From assembly GCA_036985955.1 (NCBI GenBank), contig BTQQ01000018.1:1-17670 (forward strand): a stretch of 17,670 nucleotides of DNA. The letters run 5' to 3'. The stretch is from JAUZQZ01 sp036985955. Its GTDB lineage: Bacteria; Pseudomonadota; Zetaproteobacteria; Mariprofundales; Mariprofundaceae. The notes under the pieces were generated by a model. The model worked only from the letters and a program-made list of their open reading frames with translations. It searched no databases and was not told the DNA's origin. A program made the position numbers and the translations under genes. Positions 7,025 through 14,217 of the stretch are shown piece after piece (the stretch's first letter is position 1; each line of letters begins with the position of its first letter).

Positions 7025-7849
7025 ATGAGTCATCTGCAGAACATTATTGAAAATGCCTGGGGTAGCCGCGATCAATGGTCGGCGCGGGACGTGGATACCG
7101 AGTTACGCGAAGGCGTTGAGCACGCCATCCAGTTGCTGGATGATGGCGGCGTGCGCGTAGCAGAAAAAGGTGATGATGGTAACTGGATAACGAATGAGTG
7201 GCTTAAAAAGGCCGTATTGCTCTACTTCAAGCTCAACGACAACAAGGTGATCAATGGCGGCGTATCGAACTATTACGACAAGGTGCCGCTGAAATTCGCC
7301 AACTGGGGCGAGGATATGTTCCGCAAGGGTGGCATGCGTGTCGTGCCGCCGGCAACCGTTCGCCGGGGCTCTTATATTGCGCCCAAGGTGGTGCTGATGC
7401 CGTCCTATGTGAATATCGGCGCCTATGTGGACGAAGGGACGATGGTCGATACCTGGACGACGGTGGGTTCCTGCGCCCAGATCGGGAAGAACTGCCATCT
7501 CTCCGGTGGCGTCGGCATCGGCGGCGTACTGGAACCTCTTCAAGCCACCCCGACCATCATTGAGGATAACTGTTTTATCGGTGCCCGCTCCGAGGTCGTC
7601 GAAGGCGTCATCGTGCGCGAGGGATCAGTATTGTCAATGGGTGTGTATATCGGTAAATCCACACGCATCGTCAACCGCGAAACCGGCGATATTCTCTATG
7701 GTGAGGTGCCGCCGTATTCGGTCGTCGTCTCCGGCTCCATGCCCGGCAAATCCGGCGGTCCGAATCTGTATTGCGCCGTTATCGTCAAGCAGGTGGATAA
7801 AAAAACCCGTTCCAAAACGGGAATTACTGAATTATTACGTGAGTTTTGA
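7025..7849 (+). CDS. dapD: Tetrahydrodipicolinate N-succinyltransferase DapD
   Basis: DapD transfers succinyl from succinyl-CoA to tetrahydrodipicolinate, committing carbon to the succinylase branch of lysine and meso-DAP (peptidoglycan) synthesis. It has 274 residues, the length of the E. coli enzyme. An alpha-helical N-terminal domain (about 1-100) precedes a left-handed beta-helix built from hexapeptide repeats (about 105-235). Asp142 in MVDTWTTVGSCAQIG and Glu189 in GARSEVVEG match the catalytic Asp and Glu. YSVVVSGSMPGK (231-242) lines the CoA site. The tail ends TRSKTGITELLREF. Its last codons contain an inverted repeat that forms an intrinsic terminator on the opposite strand. The reading frame stays open for 55 codons after the TGA, into a gene remnant. 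Confidence 0.96.
   Translation: MSHLQNIIENAWGSRDQWSARDVDTELREGVEHAIQLLDDGGVRVAEKGDDGNWITNEWLKKAVLLYFKLNDNKVINGGVSNYYDKVPLKFANWGEDMFRKGGMRVVPPATVRRGSYIAPKVVLMPSYVNIGAYVDEGTMVDTWTTVGSCAQIGKNCHLSGGVGIGGVLEPLQATPTIIEDNCFIGARSEVVEGVIVREGSVLSMGVYIGKSTRIVNRETGDILYGEVPPYSVVVSGSMPGKSGGPNLYCAVIVKQVDKKTRSKTGITELLREF
7799..7821 (-). terminator. Intrinsic terminator for the minus-strand pyr operon, inside dapD
   Basis: Read on the minus strand: CCCGTT (7821-7816), loop TTGG, AACGGG (7811-7806), then seven T (7805-7799). This is a perfect 6-bp stem with tetraloop and T-tract. It lies about 225 nt downstream of the last minus-strand gene (end 8046), inside codons of the dapD C-terminus. In the plus direction the hairpin has no T-tract behind it, so it should act only on the minus strand. 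Confidence 0.7.
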
Positions 7850-8017
7850 TGGTTTCGCACCCAGTATTTTCTGCTGGTCATATACGACCATGTATTCGGA
7901 CCGGAAATGCGGCTGGCGACGGAAAACAAGGCTGTAACCCTCAATGTGAGCGGAGCATTCTGGATTGATGTAGATGACAAAGCAGCACTGAATCGTGCGG
8001 AAGAAGCAATATGTTAG
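7850..8017 (+). pseudogene. Remnant of a sugar-phosphate/alcohol-phosphate nucleotidyltransferase
   Basis: The frame that continues directly from the dapD stop is open for 55 codons to TAG 8015-8017. The first part, YFLLVIYDHVFGPEM, resembles the catalytic core strand of nucleotidyltransferases (usually FLLVMGDHVFDP). The last part, VSGAFWIDVDDKAALNRAEEAI, resembles the C-terminal end of inositol-phosphate or sugar-phosphate cytidylyltransferases. These two regions are normally more than 100 residues apart, so the sequence looks like a gene that lost its start and its middle. No start codon with a ribosome-binding site serves it. It is in frame with dapD across a TGA, which allows a rare read-through extension, but decay is likelier. 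Family assignment is from motif memory only. Confidence 0.5.
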
Positions 8018-8045
8018 CGGATGTCCCGGGCTTTTTCAGTGCCCC

Positions 8046-8534
8046 CTAAACTGCCAAAAGATTCAGTAATAGCGTAAACGCCTGACGATAAATACCGGGA
8101 TGCTGGCTTTCCCGGGAGCCTGCAATGTTGAGTATGACTACCCGCTGTTCATCCAGCCAGCGCCGAATGCCCTGCTCGTCCACTACTGCCTCCAGATCAA
8201 CAAGATAAACCGGCTTGCCAGCCGCTTTGGCAAACTGCACCGTCATGGCCGTGCCGCCCAAAGGCTTGCCGCAGCACAAAACCAGCGTCGTGTCGGAATC
8301 GCGCACATTCCACTCCGTCCGCTGGATATAATCCCGGTCCGGTGTTTCTTTAAGCGGATAGAAGTCAGGAATCGCGCCATCCTCAGCCCTGCGCCCCCTG
8401 GGACACCATCCGCCGCAGTTCAGCCCCAGCGAAAGCGCTGCATCCAGTGCCGCCCGGTCCACACCGGTTTGACCACCGGAAACCACCCTTTCAATCAAGG
8501 CGGACGATTCCCGTTTCCACCGTCCCGTCTGCAT
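8046..8534 (-). CDS. cpYpsA/SLOG family protein ('putative molybdenum carrier')
   Basis: A 162-residue Rossmann-like protein with the family hallmark SGGQTGVDRAALDAAL (19-34), then GGWCPRGRRAEDG (41-53), SDTTLVL (80-86), GGT (93-95) and LNIAGSRESQHPGIY (135-149). This is the cpYpsA branch of the SLOG nucleotide-binding superfamily. Older annotation calls it a molybdenum carrier, which is not well supported as a function; SLOG proteins are thought to bind or process nucleotides and nucleotide-derived signals. The first ATG is at 8534, 44 nt inside cpdA. A TTG at 8498 overlaps the cpdA stop (TTGATTGA) and would give LIERVVSGGQ, closer to the usual family N-terminus, so the true start may be 8498. 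Last gene of the minus-strand operon. Confidence 0.85.
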   Translation of the reverse strand: MQTGRWKRESSALIERVVSGGQTGVDRAALDAALSLGLNCGGWCPRGRRAEDGAIPDFYPLKETPDRDYIQRTEWNVRDSDTTLVLCCGKPLGGTAMTVQFAKAAGKPVYLVDLEAVVDEQGIRRWLDEQRVVILNIAGSRESQHPGIYRQAFTLLLNLLAV

Positions 8535-9237
8535 GCAAATCCAGCCAGCGAAATCCAGGCGCGACATCATCCAGCACAAAATTATCCTCGTTCGGCATGA
8601 ACTGAATACATGTAGATGGCGTTCCCATGAAATACACACTCTTTCTTTGCATTTCAAACGCCTGATGAATATGGCCAAAAATAATGCCCCGCACCTGGGC
8701 ATGTCGATCCAGCACATCAAAGAATTCTTCAATATTAACGAGGCCAATGGTATCCAGCCAGCGGCTACCAACAGCCACGGGGGGATGATGCAATGCAACC
8801 AGCGCCGGGTAATCCGGCCAGTTTTGCAGCATCTCGTCGAGAAAAGCCAACTCATCCACGACAAGAAATCCGCCTTCTTTATCGTGCATGGCGGTATTGA
8901 GCATCATGATGTTCCATCCTTTAATCTGCCGGCAGCGCTCATTGCTGATACGCCCACCCGCAAACTCTTGTTGCATAACGGACATAACATCATGGTTGCC
9001 GGGCAGGGACATGACCGGTGCAGTCAGGTCAGCCAGAATGCCACGACACTGCTGATAGGAGGCGGCTGACCCGTCATGTGAGACATCCCCCGTAATCAGT
9101 ACCAGATCAGGCACCGGATACCTCCGGCGGCAATCCTGCACCACCGTATTCAGACTGTTCAGGGTATTTACACCCTTTAGCGCTCCCTGTGGATCAGAAA
9201 ACAGATGGAAGTCGGTTATCTGTATCAAATGCAACAT
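8491..9237 (-). CDS. cpdA: 3',5'-cyclic AMP phosphodiesterase CpdA-like
   Basis: A class III metallophosphodiesterase of 248 residues. Metal-binding motifs run in order: DFH (9-11), GDVSHDG (50-56), GNHD (80-83), HHPP (150-153) and GHIH (188-191). TPSTCIQF (206-213) and PGFRWLDLHADGT (227-239) are specific to the E. coli CpdA group, which makes cyclic-nucleotide phosphodiesterase more likely than a generic phosphatase. I chose ATG 9237 because MLHLIQITDFH matches the family N-terminus; the open frame runs much further upstream but reads out-of-frame pyrK sequence. The ribosome-binding site is weak. It lies 31 nt after pyrK and overlaps the SLOG gene downstream. No cyclase or CRP-type regulator is in the window. 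Confidence 0.88.
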   Translation of the reverse strand: MLHLIQITDFHLFSDPQGALKGVNTLNSLNTVVQDCRRRYPVPDLVLITGDVSHDGSAASYQQCRGILADLTAPVMSLPGNHDVMSVMQQEFAGGRISNERCRQIKGWNIMMLNTAMHDKEGGFLVVDELAFLDEMLQNWPDYPALVALHHPPVAVGSRWLDTIGLVNIEEFFDVLDRHAQVRGIIFGHIHQAFEMQRKSVYFMGTPSTCIQFMPNEDNFVLDDVAPGFRWLDLHADGTVETGIVRLD

Positions 9238-9268
9238 GATGACACCCGTTTGACAGTAACGACTGGAC

Positions 9269-10141
9269 TCAGGCGAACCCGGGAAGGATGTCGGCGGAAA
9301 ACACCGGGCCGTCCACGCATACGCGGCGATAATGCTCGCCGTCCTCTTCCAGTGTTTTGACCACACAACCGGCGCAGCCGCCAATACCGCAAGCCATGTA
9401 TTCTTCCAGCGATAATTGTGTTGAAAGCTTAAGTTCCCGGCCCAATCTGGCAACAGCATGCAGCATCGGATGTGGCCCGCAGGCCAGGAGAATACAACGC
9501 CTCCGTTCCGCCTCATCCAGCGCCAGGAGATAATCCCTGGCAAGATCAGGCACATGCCCTTCGTAGCAACCATAAAGCTCTGCATTGGATGCAAGGCGGG
9601 ATGAAATCCCGCGATCTTCCAGTGAAGCGATACCCAGAATGGTATTACCACCAATGCCGGGCAGTAAAAATTGTGATGGTTTCAGTGCAAACGGAAACTC
9701 GACTTCCGAGCCGGCAAAAACCACCATATCCGCCTGACCGTTCAATGCGTCTGCAGCAAAAATCATCGGCGGAATACCGACACCGCCGCCAATCATCACA
9801 TAACGCCGTGCCGTATCGCTCAAATCAAACGGCCTGCCGATGGGGCCGAGCATCGGCAGTGTTTCACCCACTGCCCGGTCGCGCAATTCCCTTGTGCCAT
9901 CACCAACAACCTTGACCAGCAGGTCAATCGTTCCTTTCCCCGGATGGGTCAGCATGATGGAAACGGGACGCCGGAGCGGACGGCCCGGTGAAATACGGAG
10001 GTGAACGAATTGTCCCGGCATGGCGTGCCCGGCGGTTTTCGGTGCTTTGAGTCTCAGGACGAACTGATCGCCGGGATGATGAATATTGGCAATAACCTCG
10101 GCGTCCTCTTCAAAAATTGTATTTCGAAATGGTTCAGGCAT
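9269..10141 (-). CDS. pyrK: Dihydroorotate dehydrogenase electron-transfer subunit PyrK
   Basis: PyrK is the FAD and 2Fe-2S subunit that carries electrons from type 1B dihydroorotate dehydrogenase (PyrD) to NAD+. The 290-residue protein has the FAD motif RRPVSI (57-62), the NAD(P)-binding motif IGGGVGIPP (117-125), ACGPHPML (220-227) and a C-terminal 2Fe-2S site with Cys251, Cys256, Cys259 and Cys275 (CGIGGCAGC...VCVDGPVF). I prefer ATG 10141: it has GGA at 7 nt and overlaps the pyrC stop by 8 nt. ATG 10153 would add four residues but has no useful ribosome-binding site. Its usual partner pyrD is not next to it or elsewhere in the window. Related FNR-family subunits (hydrogenase, sulfhydrogenase) look similar, but pyr-operon position favours PyrK. 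Confidence 0.87.
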   Translation of the reverse strand: MPEPFRNTIFEEDAEVIANIHHPGDQFVLRLKAPKTAGHAMPGQFVHLRISPGRPLRRPVSIMLTHPGKGTIDLLVKVVGDGTRELRDRAVGETLPMLGPIGRPFDLSDTARRYVMIGGGVGIPPMIFAADALNGQADMVVFAGSEVEFPFALKPSQFLLPGIGGNTILGIASLEDRGISSRLASNAELYGCYEGHVPDLARDYLLALDEAERRRCILLACGPHPMLHAVARLGRELKLSTQLSLEEYMACGIGGCAGCVVKTLEEDGEHYRRVCVDGPVFSADILPGFA

Positions 10142-11420
10142 GAATGGTTCCATGCTCGAAAACGATTCTTCCTCCCCTGATGGTATGTGTCACTTTCCCA
10201 CCCATTTCTCTGCCATGCCACGGCGTATTCTTCGATTTGGAGAACAGTTTGTTACGATCAAGCCTCCATGTGATTTCCGGGTCAAAGATACAAACATCGG
10301 CGGGCGCGCCTTCGGACAAGGTTCCGGCATCCAGATTCAGCAGTTTCGCTGGATTGCTCGTCATTTTTGCAAGCAGATCAGGCAGTGACAACACGCCGTC
10401 GCGCACCAGTCCCAATGAGACCGGCAGCATTGTTTCCAGACCGACGATACCGAAAGCAGCGCAGGAAAGTCCACAGCGCTTATCATCCTCGTGATGCGGT
10501 GCATGGTCGGTGGCAATGATCTCGATTGTACCGTCGCGCAACCCCTCAATGACCGCCTGCCGGTCTTCTTCGGTGCGCAGTGGCGGATTCATCTTGGCGT
10601 CGGTGTTGAATCCGAGCACTTCCTCCTCGGTCAGTGCAAAATGATGCGGCGCAGCCTCAGCCGATACCGCCATCCCCTCACCTCTGCCCCGACGCACCAG
10701 CTCCACCGCACCCTTCGAGGAAATGTGCGCAACGTGATAACGCGCATCAGCCAGTCTTGCCAGCATGATGTCGCGCGCCACCATATCGTCCTCGCCCTCG
10801 GCAGGCATGCCTTCCACGCCCAGTTGCGTGGAAATCCAGCCTTCGTTGACGCATCCGTCCTGTGTCAGTTGCAGATCCTCCGCATGCTGAATAATGAGGA
10901 AACCGAAGCTGGACGCATACTCAAGCGCCTTGCGCATGATGCCGCCATGCCATACCGGCATGCCGTCATCGGAAAAGGCAACGGCCCCGGCACGTGCCAG
11001 CTCGCGCATTTCGGTCAGTTCTTTGCCGTCGAGATTCTTCGTTACTGCGGCAATGGGATGTACATTGCAAAGTCCAGTCTTGCCCGCCCGTTCGATGATT
11101 TGCCGGATCACACCGGCATGATCCAGTCGCGGCGTAGTATTCGGCATGCAGCACATGCTGGTAACGCCACCCGCGACTGCCGCCTTTGAGCCGGATTCGA
11201 TATCCTCTTTCCATTCCTGTCCCGGCTCACGCAAATGCACGTGCATATCAATCAGGCCGGGACAGACGATAAGCCCACTGGCATCGATCTCCGTACCTGC
11301 CTTGCGTTTCTCTTCGCCGACAGCGGCGATACGTCCGTCTTTGATCAACACGTTAGCGATACCGTCCAGCCCATTGGCCGGATCGATAACGCGTCCGCCG
11401 TGGATCAGAACATCCATCAT
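10134..11420 (-). CDS. pyrC: Dihydroorotase PyrC (class I)
   Basis: PyrC cyclises carbamoyl-aspartate to dihydroorotate, step three of pyrimidine synthesis. The 428-residue amidohydrolase has the zinc ligands in DMHVHLREPG (58-67; His60, His62), Asp151/Asp152 in AFSDDG where class I enzymes place the bridging Asp, His179, His232, and Asp305 in ATDHAPH. All expected metal ligands are present, so this should be an active enzyme, unlike the inactive PyrC' that supports aspartate transcarbamoylase in Pseudomonas. The start ATG 11420 overlaps the pyrB stop as ATGA. pyrK overlaps its end. Confidence 0.95.
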   Translation of the reverse strand: MMDVLIHGGRVIDPANGLDGIANVLIKDGRIAAVGEEKRKAGTEIDASGLIVCPGLIDMHVHLREPGQEWKEDIESGSKAAVAGGVTSMCCMPNTTPRLDHAGVIRQIIERAGKTGLCNVHPIAAVTKNLDGKELTEMRELARAGAVAFSDDGMPVWHGGIMRKALEYASSFGFLIIQHAEDLQLTQDGCVNEGWISTQLGVEGMPAEGEDDMVARDIMLARLADARYHVAHISSKGAVELVRRGRGEGMAVSAEAAPHHFALTEEEVLGFNTDAKMNPPLRTEEDRQAVIEGLRDGTIEIIATDHAPHHEDDKRCGLSCAAFGIVGLETMLPVSLGLVRDGVLSLPDLLAKMTSNPAKLLNLDAGTLSEGAPADVCIFDPEITWRLDRNKLFSKSKNTPWHGREMGGKVTHTIRGGRIVFEHGTIHA

Positions 11421-12418
11421 AACAGCTTCCCCTGCGCCTTCATGGCAGTTTCAGCCTGTTCGCGTTTTTTGCTGCGCCGTACAGGTTCCGTTTGGCCGCC
11501 GCCACACAACGCTGTCAGCACAGCCATGCGTACCGCAACCCCACATTCCACCTGGTCAAGGATATGGCTTCTGGCCGAATCCGCGACATCCGACGCAATT
11601 TCCACACCCCGATTTATCGGCCCGGGATGCATGACCAGACAATTCTTGTCCGCCATATCCAACCGGCGGCGATTGAGTCCGTAGGCCTCATGGTATTCAC
11701 GAAGGGACGGGAAACAGCAGCTTGATGTCAGCCGCTCGGTCTGCACGCGCAGCATGTAGAGCACATCGGAACCGGGGATAGCGGCATCAAAATCATGGAA
11801 TACCTCACAACCAAAACGTTCGATAGCGAGCGGCAACAGTGTTTTCGGTGCAACAACGCGCATGGAATATCCCAGTTTTTGTGCTGCCAGCAAGTGAGAT
11901 CGCGCCACGCGGGAATGTGCGATATCACCCACAATCGTCATGACTTTGCCCTGCGGTGAATCCCATGCCTGTTTCAATGTCAGTAAATCGGTCAGCACCT
12001 GCGTGGGATGCTCATGTGCGCCATCGCCGGCATTAACGATAGATGTATCAGGCAGGTAATCAGCCAGAAACTCACAGGTTCCGGCAACGGCATGGCGGAT
12101 GACCAACACATGCGGTTGCATCGCGGCCAAAGTTTCACCCGTATCGAGCAATGATTCGCCCTTCTTGGTGGCACTGGTCGATGCTGAAATATTAATCACG
12201 TCGGCGGACAGTCGTTTTCCGGCCAGTTCAAAGCTGGTGCGGGTCCGTGTTGAGTTTTCAAAGAAGAGATTAATGATGGTTTTACCGCGCAGTGTCGGCG
12301 CCTTTTTGACAGGGCGGCGGGATAGCTCTACAAAAGATGCTCCGAGATTCACCAGGTATTCAATCTGCTCGCGTGACAGTTGCGCGATACCAAACAGGTG
12401 CTTGAGTCCAATACTCAT
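11417..12418 (-). CDS. pyrB: Aspartate carbamoyltransferase catalytic subunit PyrB
   Basis: PyrB condenses carbamoyl phosphate and aspartate. Signature STRTRTSFE (56-64) binds carbamoyl phosphate, Lys86 sits in the mobile loop, HPTQVLTDLLT (137-147) follows, and HPGPINRG appears near 266-273. At 333 residues it is slightly longer than the roughly 310 of the simplest catalytic chains; the extra is a basic C-terminal tail (about 310-333, with RRSKKREQ). No regulatory chain pyrI lies nearby. The start ATG 12418 overlaps the pyrR stop as ATGA, so it is coupled to pyrR. Non-enteric proteobacteria often build dodecamers with PyrC, which the pyrB-pyrC adjacency would fit. Confidence 0.95.
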   Translation of the reverse strand: MSIGLKHLFGIAQLSREQIEYLVNLGASFVELSRRPVKKAPTLRGKTIINLFFENSTRTRTSFELAGKRLSADVINISASTSATKKGESLLDTGETLAAMQPHVLVIRHAVAGTCEFLADYLPDTSIVNAGDGAHEHPTQVLTDLLTLKQAWDSPQGKVMTIVGDIAHSRVARSHLLAAQKLGYSMRVVAPKTLLPLAIERFGCEVFHDFDAAIPGSDVLYMLRVQTERLTSSCCFPSLREYHEAYGLNRRRLDMADKNCLVMHPGPINRGVEIASDVADSARSHILDQVECGVAVRMAVLTALCGGGQTEPVRRSKKREQAETAMKAQGKLL

Positions 12419-12924
12419 GCCGCCACCTCGTGTTGTTCAATGCGCCAGTCCCCATCCGTCACCAGTTTCACCGAATCATTGACGCCTGCCTCACAGAATA
12501 GACCGGTACAGTCAGCGGCAATAGGTAATTCGCGTCCACCCCGATCAACCAGCACGGCCAGATGAATACTGGCAGGCCGTCCGTAATCAAAAATTTCACC
12601 GAGTGCTGCGCGGATGGTGCGGCCCGTGTACAGCACATCATCCACCAGCCAGATTTTCTTGCCCGAGACATCGAACGGCAAATGGCTTGGGCGCACCTCG
12701 GGGTTCGGCCCGATGGTGTCCAGATCATCCCGGTAAAAACTGATGTCCAGATTGCCACGCTCAACATGGCAGCCTCTGGATTCAAGGCGTTGCTGCAAGG
12801 TATCGGCAACCCGTGCTCCACCCTGCTGGATGCCAATCATATGCACTTCATTTGACTGGAGTGCGCGGACCATGGTTTCCAGAGCCTGCTCGACGGTTTC
12901 ACTGTCAAAGATAGTCTCACTCAT
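12415..12924 (-). CDS. pyrR: PyrR, pyr regulator / uracil phosphoribosyltransferase
   Basis: A 169-residue type I phosphoribosyltransferase with the PRPP-binding motif WLVDDVLYTGRT (92-103), GIQQGGARVA (31-40), and the ISFYRDDL segment (61-68) typical of PyrR. In Gram-positives PyrR controls pyr mRNA by attenuation; in proteobacteria its regulatory role is less certain and some act mainly as uracil phosphoribosyltransferase. I see no PyrR-binding attenuator or terminator upstream of pyrB, because ruvX, pyrR and pyrB overlap without gaps. Control, if any, would act upstream near 14113-14217. The start ATG 12924 overlaps the ruvX stop as ATGA. Confidence 0.93.
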   Translation of the reverse strand: MSETIFDSETVEQALETMVRALQSNEVHMIGIQQGGARVADTLQQRLESRGCHVERGNLDISFYRDDLDTIGPNPEVRPSHLPFDVSGKKIWLVDDVLYTGRTIRAALGEIFDYGRPASIHLAVLVDRGGRELPIAADCTGLFCEAGVNDSVKLVTDGDWRIEQHEVAA

Positions 12925-13415
12925 CCTTTCAGTTCCGGGTGCACAGCCAGAAAATCTTCAAGGATTACTGCTGCTGCGGTTTGATCGATCTTTGCGCGAA
13001 CCTTCTTTTCGCTCAATCCCCGGGCAAACAGGCGCTCTTTTGCCGTCCATGAGGACAGGCGTTCGTCCTGAAACACAATCGGCAAATCGGTCCGCGCCTC
13101 CAGTTCTCTTGCAGCGGCACGGCAATCGGCAGCCTGTTCACCTTCTGTTCCATCCATGTTTTTAGGAAGACCGGCAACAATGCCCCGACAACCGTATTCC
13201 CGCGCTAGTTTCAAAGTCTGCCCAGGCCAGCCGGAATCCCTGCGGTACAGGCAGGTTAGACCACGGGTTGAAATGCCCAAGCGGTCGCAAACGGCCACAC
13301 CGATGCGTTTGCCGCCAATATCCAGAGCCAATAATGGAAGTGCCAGAGGAGAAGTCTGTGTAGATAAATCGCCTGAATTATTCAGGCTAGTAGTTGAGCA
13401 GGATTTGACTGTCAT
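12921..13415 (-). CDS. ruvX: RuvX/YqgF, pre-16S rRNA nuclease
   Basis: YqgF-family RNase H-fold nuclease involved in maturing the 5' end of 16S rRNA. ALDIGGKRIGVAVCD (30-44) carries the first catalytic Asp32; VAGLPKNMDGTEG (80-92), FQDERLSS (115-122, Asp/Glu) and IDQTAAAVIL (142-151, catalytic Asp143) complete the set. The only ATG before the core is at 13415, inside the end of the upstream reductase, with no clear ribosome-binding site. It adds a Ser/Thr-rich stretch of about 28 residues before the usual start of the domain. A downstream TTG could be the real start. Order ruvX-pyrR-pyrB-pyrC matches Pseudomonas, where algH precedes ruvX; a reductase takes that place here. Confidence 0.9.
   Translation of the reverse strand: MTVKSCSTTSLNNSGDLSTQTSPLALPLLALDIGGKRIGVAVCDRLGISTRGLTCLYRRDSGWPGQTLKLAREYGCRGIVAGLPKNMDGTEGEQAADCRAAARELEARTDLPIVFQDERLSSWTAKERLFARGLSEKKVRAKIDQTAAAVILEDFLAVHPELKG
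13371..13387 (-). other. Perfect hairpin at the reductase stop codon
   Basis: GCCTGAAT and ATTCAGGC form an 8-bp inverted repeat around one base. On the minus strand it begins with the last G of the reductase TAG stop and lies inside the unconserved N-terminal codons of ruvX. It is followed by GATTTATC, too few T for a terminator. It could stabilise an mRNA 3' end or shade the ruvX start. Confidence 0.4.
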
Positions 13416-14112
13416 TAAAACCGAGATTCTGCAACGTTTCTTGACATGCGTCCACCATTGCGTTCATGCCTGCCAGGCAGGCAACCGCATTTTCCCCGGC
13501 AGGCGCAGCGGCTTTGAGCGTATCCTGCACATAACCGATGGGCCCTTCCCATGCATCGCTGCCCGTCTTTACGGATACGCTGACTTCAATATTGTGCTCG
13601 GCCAGTGATTCCAGTTCATCCGTCAGCAAGCGGTGGCAGGGGGTAAGAAATCCGGCATAAATGGCAATGTCTCCGTAGTCATCACGGTGGGAAAGCATAT
13701 CACGCCAGACGCTGCGCAAAGGTGCAATACCTGTGCCCACACCGATGAGATATACATTACATCCGTGGAACGAAGATAAATCAAACCCCTTGCCCATAGG
13801 GCCATCCACCTCGACTGAAGCACCGGGTTCCAGTTGAGCCAACAGGTTTGCAATGCCGGGCCGTTGCTTGATCACAAATTCATAGTAATCCGTACAACCC
13901 GGCTCCGATGCAATGGCAAAATAACTCGGCATGGGCTCCTTCAGTCCGGGAAGTCCCAGACGGGCAACCTTGCCAGCCACGAATGGCTCAAGGACATGGC
14001 CTTGCATGGGTTCAAGATCAAGCTTCACCACCACTTCATCACACTCGGGGCTGCTTAAGCGAACCGAATCTTTAACACGCATCATATATGGAGAAGAATG
14101 CTGCAAATTCAT
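13387..14112 (-). CDS. FAD/NAD(P)-binding oxidoreductase of the FNR family
   Basis: A 241-residue flavin reductase-like protein. PSYFAIAS (62-69) fits the FAD-binding strand (RxYS-like, but without the Arg), GPMGKGF (104-110) the FAD phosphate region, GVGTGIAP (124-131) the NAD(P) pyrophosphate loop, and ACLAGMNAMV (211-220) the C-terminal nicotinamide part. No 2Fe-2S domain is attached. The pattern is close to the pKIWI502-like group of ferredoxin-NADP reductase relatives, whose partner is unknown. The open frame reaches 14223, but ATG 14112 with AGAGG just upstream gives a start near the domain. The longer version would overlap the prmA leader. First gene of the minus-strand operon, overlapping ruvX. 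Confidence 0.8.
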   Translation of the reverse strand: MNLQHSSPYMMRVKDSVRLSSPECDEVVVKLDLEPMQGHVLEPFVAGKVARLGLPGLKEPMPSYFAIASEPGCTDYYEFVIKQRPGIANLLAQLEPGASVEVDGPMGKGFDLSSFHGCNVYLIGVGTGIAPLRSVWRDMLSHRDDYGDIAIYAGFLTPCHRLLTDELESLAEHNIEVSVSVKTGSDAWEGPIGYVQDTLKAAAPAGENAVACLAGMNAMVDACQETLQNLGFNDSQILLNY

Positions 14113-14217
14113 GAACCTCTTGGTCTTATCCTTGATGAATAACTTAATGACTTCATACGAAGCCATCATACTTGTCGTAAGATAGAGATGCGACATTGCA
14201 CCGGAGAGCGGAAAAAG

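Noticed and set aside
8018..8045. GGGC/GCCC hairpin as the terminator of the minus-strand operon
   Set aside because: Only a 4-bp stem and no T-tract on either strand; the 7799-7821 structure is far better.
8100..9069. Plus-strand open frames opposite the SLOG and cpdA genes
   Set aside because: Translations lack domain features; the minus-strand genes carry complete motif sets.
10491..11189. Plus-strand open frame of 232 codons inside pyrC
   Set aside because: No ribosome-binding site or recognisable domain; pyrC on the other strand is unmistakable.
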